Below are positions 1 through 11,945 of a DNA stretch of 64,000 bases, one piece after another. The stretch lies in assembly GCF_047675955.1 (NCBI RefSeq), contig NC_132912.1, forward strand, positions 15,288,500 to 15,352,499. Direction: 5' to 3'. The notes under the pieces were generated by a model. The model saw only the letters and a list, made by a program, of their open reading frames with translations, was not told the origin of the DNA and made no database searches. The stretch comes from Chlorocebus sabaeus. Lineage: Eukaryota; Chordata; Mammalia; Primates; Cercopithecidae. A program made the position numbers and the translations under genes. Numbering within the stretch: the first letter of the stretch is position 1; each line of letters begins with the position of its first letter.

Positions 1-278
1 CACTCTGTCACCCAGGCTGGCATGCAGTGGCGTGATCATGGCTTAATGCAGTCTCTACCTCCTGTACTCAAGCGATCCTTCTGCCTCAGCCTCCAGAGCA
101 GCTGGAACTACAGGCACGCACCACCACATCCAGCTAATTTTAAAAATTATTAATACTTTATAGAGACAGGGTCTCTCTGTGTTCCTCAGGCTGGTCTCCA
201 ACTCCTGGGTTCGAGCAGTCCTCCCACCTTGGCCTCCCAAAGTGCTAGAATTATAGGTGTGAGCCACTGTACATGGCT
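1..278 (-). mobile_element. Alu (3' part of consensus cut by window edge)
   Basis: Reads from 'cactctgtcacccaggctgg' to 'gtgagccactgtacatggc'; the T-run lies outside the window. The middle is diverged (aaaattattaatactttata), so it is an older copy. Confidence 0.9.
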
Positions 279-518
279 CAGGACCTTTTATTAGTCTAGT
301 TGCAGAAGTATTCCGACACAATTTCTCCTTACCATAGATTTTCATAAAAACTCAAAGTACAGTGATAGGAAGGAGAGATACAGTTTTAGTTGTTTCTTCT
401 AAAAACAGAGATTTCTTCCAGGAATTATATGGGAGCACACGGTTGTTCACACTCCTTCAAAAACAAAATATGTGACAGTTAAAGAGAAAAGAAAACCTGA
501 CTAAAAAGCAAAAGAAAA
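279..518. other. Unassigned intergenic sequence
   Basis: AT-rich sequence with no ORF or repeat I can name. Confidence 0.5.
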
Positions 519-828
519 GCCGGGTGCAGTGGCTCACACCTGTCATCCCAGCACATTGGGAGGCTGAGGCAGGAGGATTGCTTGAGCCCAGGCATTTGAG
601 ACAAGCTTGGGCCATGTGGTGAGACCTCATCTCTACAAAAAATAAAACTAAAAAATTTGCTAGGTGTGGGGGTGCATGCCTGTAGTCCCAGCTACTAGGG
701 AGGCTGTGGCAGGAGAATCACTTGAACCCAGGAGGTGCAGGTTGCAGTGAGCCAAGATTGCACCACTGCACTCCAGCCTGGGTGACAGAGTGAGACTACG
801 TCCCACCCTCCCCCCCGCCCCCCAAAAA
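519..828 (+). mobile_element. Alu, degraded tail
   Basis: Starts 'gccgggtgcagtggctcac'. The tail is interrupted by a C-rich run (ccctcccccccgcccccc) before a short A-run, and then abuts the L1. Confidence 0.92.
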
Positions 829-830
829 AA

Positions 831-1650
831 GCTTTTATCCAAAAGTCAGGCAATAACAAATGCTGGTGAGGATGTGGAAAAAAGGGAACACTTGTACACT
901 GTTGGTGGAAATGTGAATTAGTATAGTCACTATGGAGAACACTTTGGAAGTTCCTCAAAAAACTGAAAATAGACCCACTATACGATCCAGCAATCCCACT
1001 GCTGAGTATATACCCCAAAGAAAGGAAATCAGTATATCAAAGAGATAGCTGCACTCCCATGTTTATTGCAACACAATAGCCAAGATTTCGAAGCAACCTC
1101 AGTGCCCGTTTACCGACGAATAAAAAAAATGTGGTATATATACACAATGGAGTACTATTCAGCCATAAAAAAGAATGAGATCCAGTCATTTGCAACAACA
1201 TGGATGGAACTAGAGGTTATTATGTTAAGTGAAACATGCCAGGCACAGAAAGACAAACTTCGCGTGTTCTCACCTATTTGTGGGATCTAAAAATCAAAAC
1301 AATTAAACTCATGGAGAGAGAGAGTAGAAGCATGGTTACCAGAGACCGGGAAGGGTGGGGGGAGTTGGGGGAAAGAAGGGATGGTTAATGGATATAAAAT
1401 ATAGTCAGAAGGAATTAATAAGATCTAGTATTTACTAGCACAACAGGGTGACTATAGTCAATAATTGTACATTTTAAAAAACCTAAAAGAGTATAATTTG
1501 ATTGTAACATAAAGGATAAATGCTTGAGATGGATGCCCCTTTTAGGCTGATGTGATTATTACACGTTGTGTGTCCGCATCAAAATATCTCATGTAACTCA
1601 TAAATATATGTACCTACTATGTGCTTACAGAAATTAAAAATTAAAGGAAA
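831..1650 (+). mobile_element. LINE-1 3' end (ORF2 C-terminus plus 3' UTR)
   Basis: Contains the typical ORF2 end. 1066-1290 translates through MWYIYTMEYYSAIKKNE to WMELEVIMLSETCQAQKDK, the known L1 ORF2p C-terminal region. An L1-type 3' UTR (acaacagggtgactatagtc) and an A-rich end follow. It is 5' truncated and lacks the reverse-transcriptase and endonuclease parts, so it is inactive. Confidence 0.92.
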
Positions 1651-2211
1651 TAAAGAAAATTTTCCTCATAAAATACTAAGGGAAAAATCCAAAAAATGTA
1701 AAAAATCAACCACGCAAACCCTAAACTCACTAAGGAAAAAATAAACTACTCCTTTATCTGAACTTGATCAATTCAGGTTAACGAAAGTTCAGGAGTTCTG
1801 AGCTGCAAATCCACACTTCACCGGGTTCAGCTTCCTAAAGGGCCAAGTTCCAGGAGGAAGCTCTCCCTAGAAGCCAGGAGAAGGGAAATTGTATTTTGGG
1901 AAGGGTAGTTCCATCCGATCTACAGCCAAACCGGCCACTTGCAAAATCTGGAACAAGCAGCAATTCTCTGGTCTCAGGTCACAGCAAAAAATCCTTGCAA
2001 AATCGGAATTATTTGCTAAACTTGGCATTGCTCTCATTGAAAGATAAGTGAAACAAACAAAAAGTGAGTTTTTCCATTTTTAACAATAATAACTACTGTT
2101 TAATAAAGTCCCCTGGTGTATTAGACATCTGTTTTACACATATTATTTAAAAATTTTACCCTCTTAATATATATTATTTAATTATTATTATTGTTATTAT
2201 TATTATTATTA
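1651..2211. other. Unassigned intergenic sequence with possible MIR fragment
   Basis: About 1651-2100 is not recognised. 2101-2165 (tattagacatctgttttacacatatta) resembles the start of a MIR. It ends in a TTA-rich simple repeat feeding an Alu. Confidence 0.4.
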
Positions 2212-2488
2212 TTTTTGAGACAGAATCTCACTCTGTAGCTCAGGCTGCAGTGTAGTGGCGGGATCTCGACTCATTGCAACCTCTGCCTCCTGGCTTCAAG
2301 CGATTCTGCTGCCTCAGCCTCCCAAGTAGCTCAATCACAGGCGCACATCACTAAGCCCAGCTAATTTTTGTATTTTTAGTGGAGATGGAGTTTTGCCATG
2401 TTGGTCTCGAATTCCTAACCTCAAATGATCTGACCACTTCAGCCTCCCAAAATATTGGGATTACACATGTGAGCCACTGTGCCTGGCC
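2212..2488 (-). mobile_element. Alu, older
   Basis: Starts 'tttttgagacagaatctc' and ends 'gagccactgtgcctggcc'; first of three consecutive minus-strand Alus. Confidence 0.93.
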
Positions 2489-2537
2489 TTATTTATTATT
2501 TTAATTAATTAATTTTAATTATTTATTTATTTATTTA

Positions 2538-2832
2538 TTTTTTTTTTTTTGAGACGGAGTCTCGCTCTGTGGCCCAGGCTGGAGTGCAGTGGCGCAATCT
2601 CGGCTCACTGCAACCTCCACCTCCTGGGTTCATGCCATTCTGCTGCCTCAGCCTCCCGAGTAGCTGGGACTACAAGTGCTCGCCACTACGCCTGGCTAAT
2701 TTTCTGTATTCTTTAGTAGAGACAGGGTTTCACTGTGTTAGCCAGGATGGTCTCAATCTCCTGACTTCGTAATCCGCCCGCCTTGGCCTCCTAAAGTGCT
2801 GGGATTACAGGCGTGAGCCACCGAGCCGGGCA
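2538..2832 (-). mobile_element. Alu (Y/S-like)
   Basis: T-run followed by 'gagacggagtctcgctctg', ending 'gccaccgagccgggc'. An open frame within it reads the usual Alu-antisense peptide MAQAGVQWRNLGSLQPPPP; not a gene. Confidence 0.93.
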
Positions 2833-2841
2833 ATTAATTTC

Positions 2842-3135
2842 TTTTTTAAGACAGTGTCTCACTTGCTGCCCAGTCTGGAGCATAGCCGCATGATTATGGC
2901 CCACTGGAGCCTTGACCTCCCAGGCTCAAGTGATCCTCCCACCTCAACCTCCCCAGTAGCTGGGACTACAGGCACACACCAGCAAGCCTGGCTAATTTTT
3001 TTTATTTTTAATTTTTTGTAAATGGGGGTCTCACTATGTTGCCCAGGCTGGTCTCAAACTCCTGGGCTCAAGCAATCCTCCCATCTTGGTCTCCCAGAGT
3101 GTTGGGATTATAGGTGTGAGCCACCACACCTGGCT
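2842..3135 (-). mobile_element. AluJ-like
   Basis: Diverged start (ttttttaagacagtgtctc) and AluJ-type words such as 'tgatcctcccacctcaacctcc'; ends 'caccacacctggct'. Confidence 0.88.
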
Positions 3136-3194
3136 TCTTACTAGATTTTAAAGTGCACACACATTACAGTATTATTGACTATAAGCACAATCTT

Positions 3195-3417
3195 GTACAG
3201 CAGATCTTTAGCACTTATTCATCGTGCATAACAGAGACCTTAAACCTGTTGATTTTTAATCCCTGCAACGGTCTGAAAAGATTACTTTAGTCTTCTCATT
3301 TTTCAAGGCAAAAACAGCTCGAGAGAAGTTAAATAATTTATCCAAACTCACTAAACAAATACCTTAAACAAAATACGAGCCCAGGTCTGTGTATCCCTAA
3401 AGCCTACAGGCTTCTCT
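3195..3417 (+). mobile_element. MIR relic
   Basis: Matches MIR order: 'cttctcatttttcaaggcaaaaac', 'gagagaagttaaataatttatccaaactcac', then 'gagcccaggtctgtgt'. Strongly diverged. Confidence 0.7.
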
Positions 3418-3432
3418 TATTTTGCTCGGTAC

Positions 3433-3728
3433 CTTTTTTTTTTTTTTTTTTTTTAGATAGGTTCTTGCTCTGTTGCCCAGGCTGGAGTGCAGTGGTATAA
3501 TAATAGCTCACAGTAATCTTGAACTCCTGGGCTTAAGCCATCCTCCCACCTCAGCCTTCCCAGTAGCTAGGACTACAGGTAAGCAGCTAATTAAACAAAA
3601 AAAATTCTTTGCAGGCATGGGGTCTCGCTATGTTGCCCAGGCTGGTCACAGACTCCTGGCCTCAAGCAATCCTCCAGCCTTGGCCTCCCAAAATGCTGGG
3701 GTTATAGGCATGTGCCACTGTATTCAGC
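3433..3728 (-). mobile_element. Alu, internally rearranged
   Basis: A long T-run and 'ttgctctgttgcccaggctgg' lead into a deleted central region with 'aacaaaaaaaattctttgcagg'; ends 'gccactgtattcagcc'. Confidence 0.87.
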
Positions 3729-3774
3729 CTTGCTCAGTACTGTCTAAAGTGTCCTAATAAAGTGTTCTTTTTGA

Positions 3775-4071
3775 AGCCAGGCACAGTGGCTCATACCTGT
3801 AATCCCAGCACTTTAGGAGGCTGAGGCGGGTGGATCACGAGGTGAGGAGTTCAAGACCAGCCTGGCCAAGATGGTAAAACCCCATCTCTACCAAAAATAC
3901 AAAAATTAGCCAGGTGTGGTGGTGCACGCCTATAATCCCAGCTACTCGGAGGCTAAGGCAGAAGAATTGCTTGAACCCAGGAGGTGGAGGTTGCAGTGAG
4001 CCGAGATGGCGCCACTGCACTCCAGACTGGGCGACAGAGCGAGACTCTGTCTCAAAAAAAAAAAAAAAAAG
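3775..4071 (+). mobile_element. Alu
   Basis: Full length, from 'gccaggcacagtggctcatacc' to a 17-A tail at 4054. Confidence 0.94.
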
Positions 4072-4157
4072 GGAAGAAAGTGTTCTTTTTGATGTTATTA
4101 AGAACTCCTTGCCAATAAGATTATTATTTTGTACAGTATATATAATTGTTATATTAT

Positions 4158-4452
4158 GGCTGGGCGCAGTGGCTCACACGTGTAATCCCAGCCCTTTGGG
4201 AGGCTGAGGCAGGTAGATCACCTGAGCTTAGGCGTTTAAGACTAGCCTGGCCAACATGATAAAATCCCATCTCTACTAAAAATATAAAAAGTAGCTGGGC
4301 ATGGTGGTGCACGTCCATAATCCCAGCTACTTGGGAGGCTGAGGCAGGAGAATTGCTTGAAACTGGGAGACAGAGGTGACAGTGAGCTAAGATCATGCCA
4401 CTGCACTCCAGCCTGGGTGACAAGAGCAAAACTCCATCCCCCCTAAAAAAAA
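4158..4452 (+). mobile_element. Alu
   Basis: Full length, from 'ggctgggcgcagtggctcac' to a short tail with 'cccccctaaaaaaaa'. Confidence 0.94.
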
Positions 4453-5163
4453 TGATATTATAAATTATGTATTACATTATTGTATATTATATATATTCTG
4501 TAACAATACAATAAATACTTTCTTATTACTTTAGTAATTAAATTGCATATAATTATGCTGTTAAGCTTGTGGGGAGTTATGCCCCTTTCCTAAGATAAAA
4601 ACAGACACATCTTTGGGGAGTCAGATCCAGACCCTGGGATCCTGACTGCCAGCACCTTGCTGTCTCCACCAGCCCCAGGTCCTATCTGCAGCCCCTACGT
4701 TTGTTGTCTGGGGAGTTGTTATCTACAGGAGTGGCCTTCCCTGACCTTGTCAACTCTCGTTCCAGCGCTTGCTAACAAAGGCAGTGACAAAAAAAAAAGT
4801 GTTCCCCAAGTCTAATGGCTCTTAATCTTGAATACACAGTGAATTTCATAATGTTTAGTCTGACTATCTAGAGAAGTCCAAACACATTGAGTTGTCACAG
4901 TCCCTTTAAGGGACTTGAGTTTTACAAGGGGGAAAAGAAAGAGAAAGAAAAATCATAGACACAAATTTCCCTCACAGATACTGCTGCTGCTGGTTTGGAG
5001 AGGAAGGACTTCTGGGGAACTGGAACCTGGTCAGTGGATGAGGACATACAACACTGTGAATGAGCAATTATGGAGTCAAGGTGGTGCCCCGGGGGCTTGG
5101 AGGATGTCAGACATCCCATGTTGACTAATTCGAGATACTATTCTGTTCAAAGAGGGCCTTTCA
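4453..5163. other. Unassigned intergenic sequence
   Basis: An AT-rich start followed by GC-richer sequence near 4600-4760. ORFs of 65-69 codons at 4915-5124 on both strands show no family I recognise. Confidence 0.5.
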
Positions 5164-5488
5164 GCTGGGCACGGTGGCCCACGCCTATAATCCCAGCACT
5201 TTGGGAGGCCAAGGTGGGCAGATCACCTGAGGTCAGGAGTTCGAGACCAGCCTGGCCAACATGGTGAAACCCCGTCTCTACTAAAAATACAAAAATTAGC
5301 CAGGTGTGGTGGCAGGTGCCTGCAATCCCAGCTACTTGGGAGGCTGAGGCAGGAGAATCTCTTGAACTCAGGAGGCAGAGGTTGCATTGAGCCACTGTCA
5401 TGCCACTGTACTCCAGCCTGGGTGACAGAGACTCTGTCTCAATAAATAAGTAAATAAATAAATTAAGTAAATAAATAAATAAATAAAC
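5164..5488 (+). mobile_element. Alu with (AATA)n tail
   Basis: Starts 'gctgggcacggtggcccac'; the tail has become an AATA-type microsatellite at 5441-5488. Confidence 0.94.
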
Positions 5489-5718
5489 AGCGGGCCTTTC
5501 TCCAGGTGGACGAGAGTGTTGTGTAGAGAAAATGTTCTGCTGCTTGCTGCTGTGTCAGCAATACCTCTGCAGCTAAGTAGCATCGCTGGAGGTAAGATTA
5601 AGAGGCTCAGTTTCACCATAGTCAGCAGCACGGCACAAGCTCACTTCTAGGAGCCCAATTGCACAAACCTTCACCTCCTGCCTCCCTCATCCTGGCCGCG
5701 AGGCAATTCAAAGCAATT

Positions 5719-6020
5719 TTCTTTTTTTTTTTTCCTTTGAGATGGAGTCTCGCTCTGTCCCCCAGGCTAGAAGGCAGTGGCGTGATCTTGGATCACTACA
5801 GCCTCTACCTTCCAGGTTCAAGTGATTCTTCTGCCTCAGCCTCCCCAGCAGCTGGGACTACAGGAGCCCGCCACCATATCCAGTTAACTTTTGTATTTTT
5901 AATAGAGATGGGGTTTCACCATATTGGCCAGGTCGTTCTCAAACTCCTGATCTCAAGTGATCCACCTACCTCAGCCTCCCAAAGTGCTGGGATTACAGGT
6001 GTGAGCCACTGGGCCTGGCC
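5719..6020 (-). mobile_element. Alu
   Basis: T-run then 'gagatggagtctcgctctg', ending 'gagccactgggcctggccc'. Confidence 0.94.
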
Positions 6021-7258
6021 CCCATGAGGCAATTGAGATAAAGCACAATAGCTGGCAATAGATCCTGAAAATAATTATTCTCTTCCCTTTGCCTTTCCTT
6101 CTCTTTTCTCTTCCATCCCCCCTCCTTCCTCCACCCTGTCTCCAGAAAAGCTTGGTATTTGATACTTTTAAATGTCTAGAATGGTGCATTCATCTGGCCT
6201 TTTGACGGAGTGAGTTGGTCTTTCCAACCAGAGCTCTGTCCCATGTTTCACGTTGAGGAATGTCTAGCTGGGCTTGGGGAGAATGTCGGGAAATGGATGT
6301 GCTCCTGCAGTGTTTTGGAAGAGCAAACTGGTGCAACCTTTCTGGAAAACAATTTAGCAACGTCTATGAGTAATTCACCCTTTGGCCATACTCTCAAAGG
6401 CTCACAAAGATAGACATGCAAGGACACGCATTACAACATTGTTTAACTGAATGTCAATGGGACATTTCATGTTGTCTCTAAAATGAGGCTACAGCCCTAA
6501 AGCTGAGAATAAGAGGTGCTAAATCCCCATATTTGAAGGACCACCTATGAGCTGGCAGGACCAGTTCATTGACCAATAACCCCCTCTCGTTCTCCCCATC
6601 TTACAATAATAGAAGTCCAGGCATTAGAAAATCACTCAAGTTCAAGGTTAGAGCTACTCTTTCCTTTCCCTGAAGCCACATGTGTGGAGCTTCAAGAGAA
6701 CCTTAGAGACTGAGGATGCTGGTGAGAAGGGAAAGGACTGACATCTTAGTCCTGATCTAGACACTTGCTAGGATGTAGAACTCGTGGGTCCACACGGGCT
6801 CTCATGTTGTTGCAGAACTCAGTGAAAAGAGTTCCTGGAGAAAGCCAGATCTATTACTTCAGAAGCCTGGGAAGAGAAGCAAATAGAGACTGGTCCTTGC
6901 TTCTTGCCTGGGTAATTTTGGAATGAAAGGCTTGCTGGAGCAATCGGAGTTGTGTGAGTGTCCCAAGAGGCAAGCAGAGACGAGGAAAGGTGGCTGGGTT
7001 TGAGCTGTCTTGCCTGGTATCCTGCTCAAGAAGTCAGGAGGAAGTCCAGTAAGAAGTATAGAGTCTATGACCAGGTGTAGGGACTTGCAGAAAAGATTAG
7101 AAATCAGAGCACAACATTCAGCCAGGTAACTTTTGGGCCATCCAAAGACTTGTGCAAAAGCTCCATGAGAGAACCAATATTTGGATGCCTGCCATACAGC
7201 AAGGCATGGATAACAGAGAAGATTACATCTGCACTGACTCAGTAAAACAAGTTATACT
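6021..7258. other. Unassigned intergenic sequence
   Basis: Begins with a pyrimidine-rich stretch at 6078-6140. Around 6330-6440 (gtgcaacctttctggaaaac) resembles old LINE debris. The rest has no ORF or repeat I can assign. Confidence 0.45.
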
Positions 7259-7540
7259 GGTCAGATGCAGTGGCTCATGCCTATAATCCTAGCACTTTGG
7301 GAGGCCAGGAGTTCAAACAGCCAGGGCAACATACCGAGACATTGTCTCTACAAAAAATTTAAAAAAAAAATTAGTGGGCACGGTGGCATGTGCCTGTAGT
7401 TCCAGCTACTTGGGAGACTAAGGCAGGAGGATCTCTTGAGGCCAGGAGTTGAAGGCTGCAGTGAACCATGATCATGCCACTGCACTCCAGCCTGGGGGAT
7501 GGGGGGTGACACAGCAAGGCTCTGTCTCTAAATTTTAAAG
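7259..7540 (+). mobile_element. AluJ-like
   Basis: Starts 'gtcagatgcagtggctcatg'. It is missing part of the left arm before 'agccagggcaacat'; the tail is short. Confidence 0.88.
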
Positions 7541-7544
7541 AAGT

Positions 7545-7860
7545 GGCTGGGTATGGAGGCTCATGCCTGTAATCCCAGCACTTTGGGAGGCTGAGGTAGG
7601 TGGATCGTTTGCACCCAGGAGTTCAAGACCAGTCTGGGCAACACGGTGAAACTCTGGCTCTACAAAAAAAAAATGAAAATATTAGTTGGGCATGGTGGCA
7701 TGCAGCGATAGTTCCAACTACTCAGGAGGCTGAGGCAGGAGAATTGCTTGAGCCCAGGAGGTTAAGGCTGCAGTGAGCCATGCATCACCACACTCCAACC
7801 TAGATGAAAGAGACCTTTTCTCAAAAAAAAAAAAAAAAAAAAAAAAAAGAGAGAGAGAGG
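7545..7860 (+). mobile_element. Alu with A-run plus GA tail
   Basis: Starts 'ggctgggtatggaggctc'; an A-run of about 26 passes into 'gagagagagagg'. Confidence 0.9.
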
Positions 7861-9049
7861 AAAAAAACAGTTATACCATTTCCATGAATCCCTCTTGCCC
7901 AACCATCTTGACTCTGGAGGAACCAGAAGCCCTAGAGTATGGGGAGGCCCCATAAGCCATTGGAAACTCCAGAACTGAAGGTGGGTGTGGGCTTGGCACT
8001 GGGTGGCAGATTGAAGATTTATGACTGGAGTGAATTTTTAGTACCCACTGTGGTGGATGTGTAAAATTACTACACTCAGGCATCACACCAAGCATGGAAG
8101 AGTTTACATTCCAGAGAAAAAGGTTTATCGCTCTCTCTTGGTTTTTCAGACTGTTGAAGGCCAAGAATTCAGATGGTCTTGTTTTGTGGGACAGATAGGA
8201 CTTCACACCGCGGCTGGTGCGAGTTTTCTGGAGGAAGTGGGCTCTGAGATGAATTCTGAATTAAAGGAAGAATTCTTGGATCTTGGATAGAGTCGCAGGC
8301 GCCTCTGATGACAAGTTGTAGGAGAAAGAAGGAAACCAAATGTCTTTTTGCATAATTGGCAGGGAAAGGATCTCTAAATGGAACGGGGAGGTGATATAAT
8401 CAGGGCTAATTTGATAAAGAGTCTTGAAATCAAATGTGACTACATTGACTCTACTGCAGAAGCATCCGCTGATTGTGTTGTCAAAGATGCAGGTGAGAGC
8501 GAAGGATTTTAATGACAATGTTTTGAACCATTCGTAAGGAAGGGAGTATGAAGGGGATACTGCCAGTTAATGTGTTTTATTTCAGATGAGAAATAAATCC
8601 AGATTATCCTGGGGACTTTCCAGTGGAGGAAAAAAACCAAATCAAAACGAAGCCGAAAATCAAGAGTGTAGCTGAGCCAGTTGCAGGAAGAAATGGCAAA
8701 TTATTCTAAGGTTTCTACCCAAGGGAGGGAAACAATGGGTAATCAGTTGATCGGGGGAAAATGTGTTGGAGGCTTCAATGTAGTTACTTAGCTTTCTTTG
8801 AAATACAATGAAGCATGATTGCATTTTAAATTAATTCCTAGCCTGCTAGCCTTTGAATTTTTCATGTTTACTTTTACTTTGCATGTAGACTTGATTTTCT
8901 TTCTTTTTACAAATAGCCAACAAAATTCAAGAGGATAATGTTCCAGATAAGCAATGTTTATTTGGTTAGCAAGTATTTACTGTGCATTTACCCTGTAGGT
9001 GATGGGGAGGAAGGAGTCAAGGTGTGTTCATTATCTAGTAAGTATTGAA
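7861..9049. other. Unassigned intergenic sequence
   Basis: ORFs of 77-111 codons at 7871-8518 lack family motifs and overlap on opposite strands. No repeat is recognised. Confidence 0.45.
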
Positions 9050-9174
9050 ATAGAGACTTTCTTATACTTTATTTCATATTAATCTGTACAACACCTGTGA
9101 TGTAAGTACTATCATTTTCATTTTTCGTTTTAGGAATCTGAGCCCTGAAGAGGTTACGTGACTTATCCCAAGGA
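9050..9174 (+). mobile_element. MIR relic
   Basis: Contains 'tgtaagtactatcattttc' and 'gaatctgagccctgaagagg' and 'gtgacttatcccaag' in MIR order. Confidence 0.6.
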
Positions 9175-9179
9175 GTGCC

Positions 9180-9533
9180 TGTATCAGCCTGTTCTCACGC
9201 TGCTAATAAAGACATACCCGAGACTGCGTCATTTATAAAGGAAAAAGGTTTAAGGGACTCACATCCACATGGCTGGGGAGGCCTCATGATCATAGCCGAA
9301 GGCAAATGAGGAGCAAAGTCACGTCTTATGTGACGGCAGGCAAGAGAGTGTGTGCAGGGGAACTCCCCTTTATAAAAGCATCAGATCTCGTGAGACTTAT
9401 TCATTACCACGAGAATAGTATGGGGAAACCGCCCCCCATGATTCAATTATCTCCACCTGGCTCCGCCCTTGACATGTGGGGATTATTACACTTCAAGGTG
9501 AGATTTGGATGGGGACATAGCCAAACCATATCA
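9180..9533 (-). mobile_element. THE1/MSTA-type MaLR solitary LTR
   Basis: On the minus strand it begins TGATATGGTTTGGCTATG and ends with GAGAACAGGCTGATACA, the known THE1/MST LTR ends. Flanking pentamers 'gtgcc' (9175-9179) and 'gtgtc' (9534-9538) look like a slightly eroded 5-bp target-site duplication. No internal retroviral genes are present. Confidence 0.9.
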
Positions 9534-9539
9534 GTGTCT

Positions 9540-11055
9540 TAGCAAGTTATTATAGGGCTTGCAGTACCATGCTACAGTTAAATGTTTACTTCGTAGGGCA
9601 GACATTTGCCTACACAATGTTCCATCATCTCCCTTGTCATTAGAATCCACTTCCCCCTGTCAACATTATATATACCAGCTTCTCCACCAGCTTCTCTTGC
9701 AGCTAGAGGTGGGTCTATGGCTCCCTTTTGTCAAAAAGACATCAATACATCTCCTGAGGGTGGGGGTAGGGGAGCATCAAGGAAATCTTTGGATTTGATG
9801 TATTCATTGAACTGCTGCAACTACTGTCCAGCCACTTGGCAGATGGAAAAATGTCCTCTGTGGGGTCACAGAGCCACTGAGTTCTAGGACCAACCACCTG
9901 CAGGCTTCTTGCTATGGAAAATGAGCTCACAGCAATAGAGATGCGTTGTATGTGGCTATTCTGTTGCAAGCAGCTGAGTACATTCCGCCCAATACAGGCA
10001 GGGCAGGCTTGCCTCAGTGTGCCTGGGTTCTCACCAACCCCTTGCAGGAAAAGGGTCCTGCCCACAGGTCACTATCAGGGAGCCAGGGCAGACAGCTCAC
10101 AGGCTGGCAGGACCATCCAACGGCCCTGTATGAAAGCAGCCCTTTAAAGAGGGTCTGAAGACCAAATTAGATTCTCGCTTTGGGGAATTTGAACTGGAGA
10201 TACAGGGAGATGGTTCTCATGTAGCAGAGGAGGAAGAAATAGTAAACAAACAAACAAAAAATAAAACCACAGAGGCTTAGAGGAAAGCTGAGTTATCTCT
10301 TGGCAAAGCAGGCGCTCCAGTGAATATCCATCCATAAATTCCCAATGCCCAGGGAGGACGGGACAACCAGAGGTGGCCATGGTGTGTGCCAGTTGTCCTT
10401 GTTCAAAGCCTCAGCTCCTCCCTCAGCTAGATTTTGCTGTTTAATGCTCCTCTGTTGTCAATTTTATTTTTAGTTTCTGGGGCAAACTGGCTGAGGAGGG
10501 AGCAGGCTAAGCGGGTCCATGCTGAGAGCATTGCTGGATGGGTCAGGTGTGCCGTTTGCTCCTTGAGCTTTGAAGCGCTTAGGAAAGACAGCCTTGCTTT
10601 CAGGGGCTCCCTGAGGGCCTTGAATCCTAGAAACACCCTGAGATCTGACTGATGGTGGGGCTGGTGAACCCTCAGGCCAGGGTCTCAGGGACCACAGAGC
10701 AGCCCAGGCTGGCTTCTCCACGGCTGGGACCACATCATCTCCCTGTCAGATCCCTTCAGTAGACCCACACAGGCTTCAGCAGTTTCAGACTTCCCGGTCA
10801 CTTGTCACCCCAGTCTCGCATCGATCTGTTCACTAGTCGCTACCCATGTTCTAGACACAGAGTGGCCATCCTGTCCCTCGACTCCCCCTGTGAGGCCTGG
10901 CAGTGAGGCCAGACTCCTGAGGGCCTGCTTGCTTCATGGTCACAACAGCTGCAAAGGAAGACCTACCAACCCGATGTGAGCTGAGACACATCCTGCAAAC
11001 AAAACAGCCTGCCCCGCCCAACTCGCCTGTTCCTGCTTCTAAGCTCTGATCTTCA
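9540..11055. other. Unassigned intergenic sequence
   Basis: 1.5 kb without a recognisable repeat, moderately GC-rich. Short ORFs at 9559-10158 and 10434-10733 overlap in several frames and show no family resemblance. Confidence 0.45.
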
Positions 11056-11262
11056 TGTGTCTTAGTCAGCTTGGACTGCCATGAGGAGGTACCACAGATA
11101 GGAAGCATCAACAATAGACATTTGTGTCTCACATTCTGGAGGCAGGGATTCAGTTTCTGGTGAGGGCTCCCTTCCTGACTTGCAGACTGCCACCTTCTCG
11201 CTATGACCTCGCAAGACCTTTCCTTTGTATGTGTTCTTGGAGAGAAATAATTAGCTTTGGTG
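11056..11262 (-). mobile_element. MLT1-type MaLR LTR, 3' half (split)
   Basis: 'cttagtcagcttggactgcc', 'cattctggaggcagggattc' and 'tggtgagggctcccttcctg' follow the reverse of the MLT1 LTR. It is separated from its other half (11765-11945) by two Alus. Confidence 0.8.
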
Positions 11263-11299
11263 TCTTTTGTTTTCTTTCTTTCTCTCTCTCTTTCTTTCT

Positions 11300-11599
11300 T
11301 TCTTTTTTTTTTTTTTGATAGAGTCTCACTCTGTCGCCCAGGCTGGAGTGCAGTGGCACCATCTCAGCTCACTGCAAGTTCCGCCTCCCGAGTTCACACC
11401 ATTCTCTCACCTCAGCCTCCTGAGTAGCTGGGACTACAGGCATGCACCACCACACCCAGCTAATTTTGTTTTTGTATTTTTAGTAGAGATGGGGTTTCAC
11501 CGTTTTAGCCAGGATGGTCTCGATCTCCTGACCTGGTGATCTGCCCGCCTCAGCCTCCCAAAGTGCTGGGATTACAGGCATAAGCCACTGCACCCGGCT
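11300..11599 (-). mobile_element. Alu inserted in MLT1 LTR
   Basis: TTTC-rich tail at 11270-11316, then 'gatagagtctcactctgtcg', ending 'gccactgcacccggct'. Confidence 0.93.
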
Positions 11600-11745
11600 G
11601 TTTTCTTTCTTTCTTAAAACATTTTTGTCGAGATGGGGTCTTACTATATTGCCCAGGCTGGTCCCAAACTCCTGGGTTTGAGCAATCTTCCTGCCTCAGT
11701 TTCTCAAAGTGCTGGGATTATAGATGAGAGCCACTGTACCTGGCC
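11600..11745 (-). mobile_element. Alu monomer fragment
   Basis: Only one arm: 'gtcgagatggggtcttactatattgcc' region to 'gccactgtacctggcc'. Confidence 0.85.
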
Positions 11746-11764
11746 TGTTTTTTCTTTTTCTGTT

Positions 11765-11945
11765 TTCTTTCTGGTATATCTTCTTATAAGAACACTAATT
11801 CTATCGGTTCAGGGCCCCACCCTTATGACACATGTAACCTCCACTACCCCTTTGGAGGCCCTGTCTGCCAATGCAGCCACACCGGAGGTTATAGCTTCAA
11901 CATATGAACTTGGGGGAACACAACAAAGTCTGCAGCACCTTGAAA
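11765..11945 (-). mobile_element. MLT1-type MaLR LTR, 5' half (split)
   Basis: 'cttataagaacactaattc', 'cagggccccacccttatgac' and 'gcttcaacatatgaacttgg' continue the LTR broken at 11262. Confidence 0.78.

Noticed and set aside
1066..1290. 74-codon ORF with LINE-like sequence
   Set aside because: It is the C-terminal scrap of L1 ORF2 in a 5'-truncated copy, not a gene.
1..2000. Possible NMT2 promoter or first exon at the left end
   Set aside because: NMT2 is the expected neighbour in human, but the region is Alu, L1 and AT-rich sequence with no CpG island and no recognisable exon.
2569..2772. Many ORFs with the pattern VAQAGVQW...LGSLQPPPPGFK
   Set aside because: This peptide pattern is the standard translation of antisense Alu sequence and recurs in dozens of places here; none has gene structure.
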